From contig RGDC01000003.1 in NCBI GenBank assembly GCA_009918005.1, positions 1 to 41,541 on the forward strand: 41,541 bases of DNA. The letters are read 5' to 3'. How positions within the stretch are numbered: the stretch's first letter is position 1; each line of letters opens with the position of its first letter. The DNA is from Actinomycetota bacterium (GTDB taxonomy: Bacteria; Actinomycetota; Actinomycetes; S36-B12; UBA5976). The position numbers and the translations under genes were made by a program. This document shows positions 18,047 through 24,665 of this stretch, one piece after another. A model generated the notes under the pieces. That model saw nothing but the letters and a program-made list of their open reading frames with translations, was not told the origin of the DNA and did not search any database.

Positions 18047-18313
18047 TTACTTCCAGCGCGTGGCTAGAGCAAATCCAACGCCGATCAAGGCAAATCCAAT
18101 AAGAACATTGGCTAGGTTGCCTAAATCGGACATCAGCGGCACTTGGCTACCTACAAGATAGAACACCACAATCCACAACAGTCCCAAGATGAACATGGTC
18201 ACCATAGTTGGAACTAACCAAACCGGATTTCCAATTTTGAAGGACTCCGGCGCCTTGGCTGGTGGTGGTGTGTAGGCGGGTTCTTTTGATTTACGAGACT
18301 TTGACTTAGGCAT
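18047..18313 (-). CDS. crgA: CrgA cell-division protein
   Basis: 88-residue actinobacterial division protein, known in Streptomyces and mycobacteria to bind FtsZ, FtsI and other divisome parts. It has a basic, proline-rich cytoplasmic N-terminus (about 1-30) and two membrane helices (about 33-54 and 65-84), with NPVWLVP at the first entry. The length and two-helix layout fit the family. ATG 18313 has a leaderless -10 directly upstream. Its location beside pknB/trpG matches the mycobacterial arrangement. Confidence 0.92.
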   Translation of the reverse strand: MPKSKSRKSKEPAYTPPPAKAPESFKIGNPVWLVPTMVTMFILGLLWIVVFYLVGSQVPLMSDLGNLANVLIGFALIGVGFALATRWK

Positions 18314-18319
18314 GTTTAA

Positions 18320-18325
18320 ACCTTA
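18320..18325 (-). promoter_or_regulatory. Predicted -10 box of a leaderless promoter (crgA)
   Basis: On the minus strand TAAGGT is followed by six bases and then ATG at 18313, identical in hexamer and spacing to the DUF5318 gene promoter at 27352-27357. Confidence 0.55.
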
Positions 18326-18386
18326 CCTGTATTTTTCAAGGGAGCCTCAATTTCAGTTGCCTATATGTGGTGGGTGCGATCTTGAG

Positions 18387-19196
18387 TTAAAGGCCAATCA
18401 GCGCAGAAACTTGGGCATTTCTAGCCAAGGTAGCCAGGACTAAAACTACAAAAATTCCAGACAAGCCGATGCGATGAAGTCGATCTCGATTTAGTCTGGT
18501 GCCCTTGGTGTAGATGAATGCAACCACAGCGCCAGTTACCGCTCCGCCAAAATGCGCACGCCAATCGATGCCAGGCTGCAAGAAACCGATAACCACGTTT
18601 AGCCCCAAGAGGACAACAAGCTGGGAAACGTCAGTTCGCATCTGTCGACCTATAACAATGGTTGCGGTAATCAAGCCAAAGATTGCGCCACTGGCTCCAA
18701 CTGAGACGGTTCGTAGATCAGAGAACCAATACGAAGCAACCGAACCACCGAGTGCTGAAAATACATACAGTGCTGCGAAGCGCAGATGTCCGAGCAATCT
18801 TTCAAGTTGAGGTCCGAGCCAATAAAGCGCATACATGTTGAACAGCAAATGCAGGATGCTCCCATGAAGCAATGTGGAAGTTAGTAACCGCCACCATTCA
18901 CCTTGCGCAATAGCGGCTGGAATCATGCCAAACTTTAAAGCAAAACTTCCTAGTACTAATGACAGTGCGAAAATGCCGACGCAAGTAATCAGAATTGCTC
19001 GGGTCACTTGTGGAACTGTATTGAATGATCCACCGAACTTAGTTTTTGGTAAAGCTACCTGGGCACCAGCAACACATTCCGGGCATTGAAATCCGACCGG
19101 AGCATTGATCATGCAATCGGGACATATCTTGCGATCACAACGACCGCAAGATACATATGCCTCGCTATCGGTGTGGCGGAAACAGATGTTGTCCAC
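18387..19196 (-). CDS. Rhomboid intramembrane serine protease with N-terminal zinc-binding B-box
   Basis: 269 residues. The N-terminus (about 5-42) has a Cys/His array (CFRH, CGRC, CPDC, CPEC) typical of the B-box-like zinc finger fused to actinobacterial rhomboids. Six or so membrane helices follow. Catalytic features are N120 in LHLLFNMYAL, the nucleophile S169 in GASGAIFG, and H215 in AHFGGAVTGA. It cleaves membrane protein substrates, which cannot be deduced here. It starts two bases after the ppiA stop, so the two are probably co-transcribed. Confidence 0.92.
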   Translation of the reverse strand: MDNICFRHTDSEAYVSCGRCDRKICPDCMINAPVGFQCPECVAGAQVALPKTKFGGSFNTVPQVTRAILITCVGIFALSLVLGSFALKFGMIPAAIAQGEWWRLLTSTLLHGSILHLLFNMYALYWLGPQLERLLGHLRFAALYVFSALGGSVASYWFSDLRTVSVGASGAIFGLITATIVIGRQMRTDVSQLVVLLGLNVVIGFLQPGIDWRAHFGGAVTGAVVAFIYTKGTRLNRDRLHRIGLSGIFVVLVLATLARNAQVSALIGL

Positions 19197-19198
19197 GC

Positions 19199-19717
19199 TT
19201 AACCTCGAGAAACAGTAACGCTTTCGATTACTACATCATTAACTGGACGATCCATTTGTCCAGTTGGCACGTTTGCAATGGCATCGACAACATCGCGACC
19301 AGCTTGATCTGCAACTTCACCAAAGATGGTGTGTTTGAAGTTCAACCAGGTGGTGGCCGCAACTGTGATGAAGAATTGCGAGCCATTTGTATTTGGTCCA
19401 GCGTTTGCCATCGCAAGTAAGTAAGGGCGATCAAAAACTAATTCTGGGTGTGGTTCATCTTCAAATTTGAATCCTGGGCCGCCAGTTCCTTGACCAAGTG
19501 GATCGCCAGCCTGAATCATGAAGCCTGGGATGATGCGATGGAAAATAGTTCCGTCATAAATTGGGGCAGTAGATTTTTCGCCAGTTGCCGGATGGGTCCA
19601 TTCGACTGAACCATCGGCTAAGCCCAGGATGTTTTTCACAGTCTTTGGTGCGTGATTATCAAAAATGTTGATGTTGATATCACCGTGGTTTGTATGCAAA
19701 GTCATTGTTGAAGTCAT
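19199..19717 (-). CDS. ppiA: Peptidyl-prolyl cis-trans isomerase, cyclophilin type
   Basis: 172-residue cytoplasmic cyclophilin without signal peptide. Motifs include FHRIIPGFMIQAGDP with the catalytic Arg of FHR, GTGGPGFKFEDE, MANAGPNTNGSQFFIT and WLNFKHTIFGEV. It accelerates proline isomerisation. Its neighbourhood (ppiA, rhomboid, crgA) follows the M. tuberculosis order near the origin. A second in-frame ATG lies four codons in; I keep ATG 19717. Confidence 0.94.
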   Translation of the reverse strand: MTSTMTLHTNHGDININIFDNHAPKTVKNILGLADGSVEWTHPATGEKSTAPIYDGTIFHRIIPGFMIQAGDPLGQGTGGPGFKFEDEPHPELVFDRPYLLAMANAGPNTNGSQFFITVAATTWLNFKHTIFGEVADQAGRDVVDAIANVPTGQMDRPVNDVVIESVTVSRG

Positions 19718-19806
19718 GACCTAATTCTCGCACACCTTTAGACATCCAGCGAATACAAAGCTTGATCGACAATCTTGATCAACAATAGAAATAGAGATAT
19801 TCATGG

Positions 19807-19846
19807 CAAAAAGAATGCCCACGATTTCTCGTGGGCATTCTTTTTG
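19807..19846 (-). terminator. Rho-independent terminator of the rpsF-ssb-rpsR-rplI operon
   Basis: A perfect 18-bp stem (19807-19824 with 19829-19846) and a 4-base loop start 9 bases after the rplI stop. On the minus strand the stem ends in GGGCATTCTTTTTG, giving a U-rich 3' side. The A-rich opposite arm gives the plus strand a U tract too, so it may act in both directions. Confidence 0.9.
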
Positions 19847-19854
19847 TAGATTTG

Positions 19855-20298
19855 TTACTTCTTGCTACCTCGGACATCGAGCACAACAGTTGCCAAAACA
19901 TCTGCATGCAGGCGAACTGTTATTTCATGACGACCTGACGTTTTGATTGGAGCGGCAAGAACAATCTTGCGCTTATCAACGTCTACGACGCGGATGGCAG
20001 AAGCGATATCTCCAACAGTGATGGAGCCGAACAGGCGTCCTTCGCTGCCAGCACGAGCTGAAATCACGATTGGAGCGGCTTCAAGAGCTGCTTTGATTTC
20101 CAATGCATGATCTAGATCGCGCACTGAACGCTTATTACGGGCGCGCTTAATCTGGGTAACTTGCTTTTCGCCGCCACGAGTCCATGCTGTTGCGAGACCC
20201 TGAGGGACTAAGAAGTTGCGTCCAAATCCTGGCTTTACATCCACAACATCGCCTGCACTACCAAGGCCGGTGACTTCTTGAGTCAAAATTAGTTTCAT
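19855..20298 (-). CDS. rplI: 50S ribosomal protein L9
   Basis: 147 residues, normal for L9. The N-terminal RNA-binding domain begins [19 protein letters not shown] with [18 protein letters not shown] long helix (about 40-75) and the C-terminal domain ([13 protein letters not shown]) follow. AAGGAG lies just ahead of the ATG. It is the last gene of the rpsF operon, followed by a strong terminator. Confidence 0.97.
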   Translation of the reverse strand: MKLILTQEVTGLGSAGDVVDVKPGFGRNFLVPQGLATAWTRGGEKQVTQIKRARNKRSVRDLDHALEIKAALEAAPIVISARAGSEGRLFGSITVGDIASAIRVVDVDKRKIVLAAPIKTSGRHEITVRLHADVLATVVLDVRGSKK

Positions 20299-20311
20299 AA
20301 GTCATCTCTCC

Positions 20312-20548
20312 TTATCGCGCTGTTGATGTGTATGGAAGTAATGCGATCTCGCGGGCATTCTTTACTGCGTTTGCAATATCGCGCTGGTGCTGAGTGCAGT
20401 TACCTGTTACTCGACGAGCGCGAATCTTGCCGCGATCAGAAATGAACTTGCGCAAGGTTGGAATGTCTTTGTAGTCAATTGCTGCAGCGTTTTTGCCGCA
20501 GAATGCACAAACCTTTGGCTTGAATTTCTTAATTGGTGGCTTAGCCAT
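20312..20548 (-). CDS. rpsR: 30S ribosomal protein S18 (zinc-type, C+)
   Basis: 78 residues with [20 protein letters not shown], the S18 core. A CAFC pair near residues 14-17 and a CTQHQ segment later give the Cys/His set of the zinc-binding C+ paralogue. Zinc-independent C- copies, where present in actinobacteria, lack it and are usually Zur-controlled. AGAGGAG precedes the ATG. S18 pairs with S6, the first gene of this operon. Confidence 0.96.
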   Translation of the reverse strand: MAKPPIKKFKPKVCAFCGKNAAAIDYKDIPTLRKFISDRGKIRARRVTGNCTQHQRDIANAVKNAREIALLPYTSTAR

Positions 20549-20623
20549 TGTGGTGCTCCTCTGGAAGCCCGGTTCTATCCGGAATGGTTGTTCAACAAAT
20601 GTTGAGGTGGATGGGATCGTTCG

Positions 20624-21082
20624 TTAGAACGGAGGTTCGTCTCCTGCAGGCGCTGGTGCGGCCCAAGGATCTTCAGATGGTGCTGCTGATCCGCCGTTGT
20701 ATCCGCTGTCGGTACGTGCAACCCGACTAACTTTTGCAGTGGCGTTACGTAGCGCTGGACCGACGTCATCGACATCCATTTCAACTACGGTGCGCTTTTC
20801 GCCTTCCTTAGTTTCGTATGAACGTTGCTTCAAGCGGCCGGTAACTAGAACGCGAGTTCCCTTTGTTAAGGATTCCGCTACATTCTCGGCATATTGACGC
20901 CAGACGCTGCAACGCAAGAAAAGCGTGTCACCGTCTTTCCATTCGTTGGTCGCTTTGTCGAGCATTCGAGTTGTTGAAGCAACTGTAAATGATGCGACAG
21001 CCTGGCCGTTTGGAGTAAAGCGCAGTTCTGGGTCACCGGTTAGGTTTCCAATAACTGTTACTACTACATCGCCTTGTGCCAT
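20624..21082 (-). CDS. ssb: Single-stranded DNA-binding protein
   Basis: 152 residues. The OB fold (about 1-110) begins [32 protein letters not shown] and includes [16 protein letters not shown] and [19 protein letters not shown] short Gly/Pro/Ala linker leads to the acidic tip DEPPF, the protein-interaction peptide of bacterial SSBs. It lies between rpsF and rpsR as in most bacteria, nine bases after rpsF. Confidence 0.97.
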   Translation of the reverse strand: MAQGDVVVTVIGNLTGDPELRFTPNGQAVASFTVASTTRMLDKATNEWKDGDTLFLRCSVWRQYAENVAESLTKGTRVLVTGRLKQRSYETKEGEKRTVVEMDVDDVGPALRNATAKVSRVARTDSGYNGGSAAPSEDPWAAPAPAGDEPPF

Positions 21083-21091
21083 GACAGACCT

Positions 21092-21382
21092 CTACTTCAC
21101 GTCGAGACGCATGACTTTAGTGCGAAGCACTGATTCATTTAGTCCCAACTGACGATCGAGTTCAGCAACTGCTGCTGGTGAGCAATTGATGTCTAGTAGG
21201 GCGTAGATTGCTTCACCCTTTTTATTGATTTCGTAAGCCAAACGGCGACGACCCCAGATATCGACTTTGCCAACTGTGCCGCCGTCGGTCTTGACTACGT
21301 TAAGAAACGCATCAAGTGATGGTGCAACTGTTCGCTCTTCGAGCTCGGGATCGAGAATTACTACAACTTCGTAGTGACGCAT
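21092..21382 (-). CDS. rpsF: 30S ribosomal protein S6
   Basis: 96 residues beginning [19 protein letters not shown], with [18 protein letters not shown] and [10 protein letters not shown]. The frame remains open to 21442, but that extension would cover the structured leader, and the AGGAGG at 21394-21399 sets the start at ATG 21382. First gene of the rpsF-ssb-rpsR-rplI operon; the leader likely controls it (separate entry). Confidence 0.96.
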   Translation of the reverse strand: MRHYEVVVILDPELEERTVAPSLDAFLNVVKTDGGTVGKVDIWGRRRLAYEINKKGEAIYALLDINCSPAAVAELDRQLGLNESVLRTKVMRLDVK

Positions 21383-21437
21383 ACTGATACCCACCTCCTG
21401 TGGACTAATCGGCCACGGTCTTTCCGTGGCAGGAGGG
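21383..21437 (-). promoter_or_regulatory. rpsF leader RNA: S6:S18-type hairpin that masks the Shine-Dalgarno
   Basis: On the minus-strand RNA a 7-bp hairpin (GCCACGG, loop AAAGA, CCGUGGC; 21430-21412) is enclosed by a 6-bp helix in which CCUCCU (21436-21431) pairs exactly with the Shine-Dalgarno AGGAGG (21399-21394). The two helices join without a gap on the 5' side and leave a 12-base bulge on the 3' side, next to a CCG at 21412-21410. A CCG-bearing bulge beside a hairpin is the established recognition feature of S6:S18 autoregulatory leaders. Pairing is seen directly; function is inferred. Confidence 0.65.
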
Positions 21438-21451
21438 ATCAAGAACCTTTA

Positions 21452-21462
21452 GTCTAGAGCAT
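21452..21462 (-). promoter_or_regulatory. Possible -10 region of the rpsF operon promoter
   Basis: On the minus strand the segment CTCTAGACTAA contains TAGACT, a TANNNT-type -10. It is placed so that a transcript would begin some 15 bases before the rpsF leader hairpin. No convincing -35 was identified. Confidence 0.35.
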
Positions 21463-21522
21463 TTTTTCTAGGGCGAAAAACCTTATGCACAGCACTTACT
21501 TGGCTCAAACTTAGTTTTGAAC

Positions 21523-21550
21523 GGGCGGAAAACATCGGATCAATCCGCCC
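21523..21550. repeat. Inverted repeat upstream of the AP endonuclease gene
   Basis: GGGCGGA at 21523-21529 and TCCGCCC at 21544-21550 are perfect 7-base inverted arms with a 14-base spacer. The right arm ends four bases before the predicted -10 (21554-21559), so this may be an operator. Low confidence. Confidence 0.3.
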
Positions 21551-21553
21551 AAG

Positions 21554-21559
21554 TACCCT
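21554..21559 (+). promoter_or_regulatory. Predicted -10 box of a leaderless promoter (AP endonuclease)
   Basis: TACCCT is followed by six bases and then ATG 21566. Confidence 0.5.
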
Positions 21560-21565
21560 TAATTC

Positions 21566-22351
21566 ATGGGAAATTTCGCAATTGGGTCACATGTTGGTGG
21601 CGATGATCCAATCACCCAGGCCAAGGAGTTGGGGTTAGATCACATCCAGATCTTCCTGGCTGACCCACAAGGCTGGAAAGGCTCAGTTTTCCCGCACCCG
21701 GACGGTGCAGAAGGACTTAAAGCTAGCTCCGAGGCAGCAAACATTGGAATTTACGTGCATGCCAGATACATAATCAACGTCGCTACTACTAATAACAAAG
21801 TAAGAATCCCAAGTCGCAAACTGCTCCAAACCGATGTCGACGCAGCTGCATCCGTTGGCGCGAAGGCGGTAATTGTTCATGGTGGACACGTAACAGATAA
21901 CGACGACCCGCAAGCTGGAATTGATAACTGGGTTAAAGCGTTGACGCAACTGGATATGAAAGTTCCCGTACTTATTGAAAACACTGCAGGTGGGAAAAAC
22001 TCAATGGCTCGCAGGCTGGAATCCATTAAGGCGCTTTGGGGAGCAGTCGGTGATACCGGTGTTGGATTTTGTTTGGATACTTGTCACGCACATGCTGGCG
22101 GTATCGATATGGCAGAACTTGCAGACACAATTCTTGGGATCACTGGTCGGATTGATCTGATTCACTGCAATGACAGTCGAGACTCATTTGATTCGGGTGC
22201 AGATCGACACGCAAATCTCGGCGCTGGTTCAATTGGTATGGACAACATAATCAATTGTTTAAGAACTGCAAATGCCCCAGTTGTTTTAGAAACTCCATTT
22301 GAAGGTGTAGTAGCAGACTTACAAATTTTGCGCCAGTCGCTGAAAATCTAA
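21566..22351 (+). CDS. nfo: Deoxyribonuclease IV / AP endonuclease (Nfo family)
   Basis: Zinc-dependent endonuclease that incises DNA at abasic sites in base-excision repair. 261 residues, slightly short for the family (about 280). It has a TIM-barrel fold with metal-ligand motifs in the expected order: IGSHVGG near the N-terminus, HARYIINVA, VIHGGHV, LIENTAGGKNS, CLDTCHAHAGG, LIHCNDSRDSFDSGADRHANLG and VLETPF. It seems to be a single-gene or first-gene transcript, with a leaderless -10 and an inverted repeat upstream. Confidence 0.93.
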   Translation: MGNFAIGSHVGGDDPITQAKELGLDHIQIFLADPQGWKGSVFPHPDGAEGLKASSEAANIGIYVHARYIINVATTNNKVRIPSRKLLQTDVDAAASVGAKAVIVHGGHVTDNDDPQAGIDNWVKALTQLDMKVPVLIENTAGGKNSMARRLESIKALWGAVGDTGVGFCLDTCHAHAGGIDMAELADTILGITGRIDLIHCNDSRDSFDSGADRHANLGAGSIGMDNIINCLRTANAPVVLETPFEGVVADLQILRQSLKI

Positions 22352-22378
22352 ATCCCGTTAGACACCCATAACTCTAGG

Positions 22379-22384
22379 TAGATT
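22379..22384 (+). promoter_or_regulatory. Predicted -10 box of a leaderless promoter (femX-like gene)
   Basis: TAGATT is followed by six bases and then GTG 22391. It supports the GTG as the true start and separates this transcript from nfo. Confidence 0.5.
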
Positions 22385-22390
22385 GAGTAC

Positions 22391-23512
22391 GTGCAGGTTC
22401 GCCAAATAAGTTCAGAGAAGCACCTGTCTTACATTGCAGGTCGCTCATCAGTGTCGTTTTTGCAAACACCTGCCTGGGGTAAAACTAAAGCTGGTTGGAC
22501 TTCGCAGTCTCTGGGTTGGTTTGTTGGTGACGAACTTGTTGGCGCTGGATTAATTCTGTTGCGAAAAGTTCCAAGAGTGGAAAAGTATCTCGCTTACCTA
22601 CCCGAAGGACCTGATTTAAATTGGGAAAACAGTAACGATGTTGAAGGCGCCTTGAATGCCTTAATAGTTTTTGCCAAAGAGCGCGGAGTATTTCAAATCA
22701 AAATGGGTCCACATACCTGGGTTAGACGTTGGTATGCAGAAACCTTGAAGTCCGCAATTGCCGCAGAATCTGCCAAAGTAATCAGTGAAGTTGCACCGGA
22801 TGAAGTGAATCAATCAGGCATTGCATTACTTAGCCAGTTAAAAACTATGGGCTGGAAGCAACGTAAAGCAGAAGCGTCTGGATTTGGTGACTACCAACCA
22901 AGATATGTTTTTCAAATTGATCTTGCTGGAAAAACTGAAGAGCAAATTTTTGAGGGATTTAACCAACAGTGGAGACGGAATATTCGCAAAGCTGAAAAGG
23001 AAGGTGTCACAGTTCGCCAAGGCACCCTTTCAGATTTAGAAATGTTTCACACTTGCTATGTAGAGACTGCTAAGCGTGATCACTTTACGCCTCGCTCGCT
23101 TTCGTATTTCCAAACTATGTGGACTGCAATGCGCGAGGAAGCAATTGAGCGAATTGCGTTAATCATTGCGTCACACCCCGATCATGAAGGTGCTATTGCA
23201 GCTACGACGATGACACGAGTGGGGAATCATTCGTGGTATTCATACGGCGCATCAACTACTGCTGCTCGGGACTTGCGTCCTAGTAACGCGGTGCAATGGG
23301 AAATGATCAAGATTGCACTAAACGAAGGTGCTTACGTCTATGACATGCGTGGCATTTCTGACACGCTGGATTCCACCAATCATTTGTTCGGATTAATTCA
23401 ATTCAAGCTTGGAACTGGCGGTTACGCGCAAGAATATGTGGGTGAATGGGATTATGTACTTTCGCCAATTTGGGCCAGAGCCTTTGATGTCTACATGTCG
23501 CGGCGGCGATAG
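22391..23512 (+). CDS. FemX/FemAB-family aminoacyl ligase (peptidoglycan cross-bridge)
   Basis: 373 residues. FemAB-family enzymes transfer an amino acid from aminoacyl-tRNA to the stem peptide of a lipid-linked peptidoglycan precursor. Evidence is the double-GNAT layout with FLQTPAWGKTKAGW (about 25-38), the FNQQWRRNIRKAEKEGV motif (about 194-210) typical of FemX/MurM, and the C-terminal ATTMTRVGNHSWYSYGAS and GAYVYDMRGISDTL segments. The start is GTG 22391. It is separated by three bases from an alanine-racemase-like gene, suggesting a paired role in wall amino acid supply and attachment. The transferred amino acid cannot be read from sequence. Confidence 0.88.
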   Translation: MQVRQISSEKHLSYIAGRSSVSFLQTPAWGKTKAGWTSQSLGWFVGDELVGAGLILLRKVPRVEKYLAYLPEGPDLNWENSNDVEGALNALIVFAKERGVFQIKMGPHTWVRRWYAETLKSAIAAESAKVISEVAPDEVNQSGIALLSQLKTMGWKQRKAEASGFGDYQPRYVFQIDLAGKTEEQIFEGFNQQWRRNIRKAEKEGVTVRQGTLSDLEMFHTCYVETAKRDHFTPRSLSYFQTMWTAMREEAIERIALIIASHPDHEGAIAATTMTRVGNHSWYSYGASTTAARDLRPSNAVQWEMIKIALNEGAYVYDMRGISDTLDSTNHLFGLIQFKLGTGGYAQEYVGEWDYVLSPIWARAFDVYMSRRR

Positions 23513-23515
23513 CTG

Positions 23516-24658
23516 ATGACATTCTCGCTGAAAGTTGATGCCGAAAAATTCCGCAGCCATCTGGTTTCCGTAATGAACGGTTATGCGTCGGCTGGTGCCG
23601 AACTAGTCCCAGTAATTAAAGGAAACGGCTACGGTTTTGGCCGCGATCGCTTAGCAGCAGAAGCATCTCGACTTGGATGTAATCGAATTGCGATTGGCAC
23701 AGTTTGGGAACTCGAACAGTCACTGGCAGATTTTGCAGGTGAGATTTTGGTTCTAGAGCCATTTAACTCCAGTGACAAATCTGCAGTTAATCAATGGCGG
23801 AAACATTTAGAACATAACTCTGAGCGAATCATTGTCACGGCAAGTGACTTGGACTTAGCTTCTGTTAGATCTGCTGGAGCCAAGAACATCTACTTGGAAG
23901 GCAAGACTTCACTTTCCCGATTTGGTCTGTTGCATTTTGACATGCAGTCTATTCCCAACTTCAATGACTTGAAAGTTATGGGCCTTTCACTTCACTTACC
24001 AATCGCTCAACCCGCTATAAAGGTTGATCCAACTACTGAAATCTCTTCCGCTTTCAACGGAGCCAATCTTTCACAAAGTATGACTGAAGTTTGGAACTGG
24101 ATTGTTTTATACGAAGAGCTATCCAGTAAATTCTCGCTACCAAAGTGCATAAGCATCTCTCATATTTCGGAGAAACAGATTCAGGCACTTAAAAACATGC
24201 TGCAAAGCTATAACTTTGATTTAGAAATTGAAGTGCGCATTGGAACTAAGTTGTGGCTCGGTGAGCCAAATGCCTTACAGGCAACCGGAACGGTTCTACA
24301 GATTCATGAAGTTGAGCATCGCCAGACTGTTGGATATCAACAAACTGACACCGGTAATAACAAACGCTTGCTTGTTGTTAGTGGTGGCACAGCGCACGGA
24401 GTGGCAATGGCTGCGCCAAGTAATGCGAGTTCGCTCCGTAAAAGGGGTATTGCAATTGCCGAAGGAATCTCCCAGGCCATTGGAAAAGTACGTTCGCCGT
24501 TTAGTTATCACGGTAAGAATCTTGATTTTGTAGAACCACCGCACATGCATGTCTCAATGCTTTGGAGTGATGACCCAACGCTTTGCGTCGGTGCCACTTT
24601 AGATTGCAATGTTAGAAACACTACGACCAGCTTCGATTGTGTAACTGGGCTCGACTAA
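23516..24658 (+). CDS. Alanine-racemase-like PLP enzyme (divergent)
   Basis: 380 residues. The N-terminal barrel has the PLP lysine K35 in VPVIKGNGYGFG, the standard alanine-racemase motif, then ILVLEPF, YLEGKTSLSRFGL and EVRIGTKLWLG, which align with family strands. The C-terminal domain is divergent: TVGYQQTD could supply the second catalytic tyrosine, but the usual GYADG segment reads SGGTAHG. Racemisation of alanine or another amino acid such as serine is possible. Linkage to the FemX-like gene suggests a substrate for the cross-bridge. It converges with ponA seven bases away without a visible terminator. Confidence 0.8.
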   Translation: MTFSLKVDAEKFRSHLVSVMNGYASAGAELVPVIKGNGYGFGRDRLAAEASRLGCNRIAIGTVWELEQSLADFAGEILVLEPFNSSDKSAVNQWRKHLEHNSERIIVTASDLDLASVRSAGAKNIYLEGKTSLSRFGLLHFDMQSIPNFNDLKVMGLSLHLPIAQPAIKVDPTTEISSAFNGANLSQSMTEVWNWIVLYEELSSKFSLPKCISISHISEKQIQALKNMLQSYNFDLEIEVRIGTKLWLGEPNALQATGTVLQIHEVEHRQTVGYQQTDTGNNKRLLVVSGGTAHGVAMAAPSNASSLRKRGIAIAEGISQAIGKVRSPFSYHGKNLDFVEPPHMHVSMLWSDDPTLCVGATLDCNVRNTTTSFDCVTGLD

Positions 24659-24665
24659 ATCCCAA

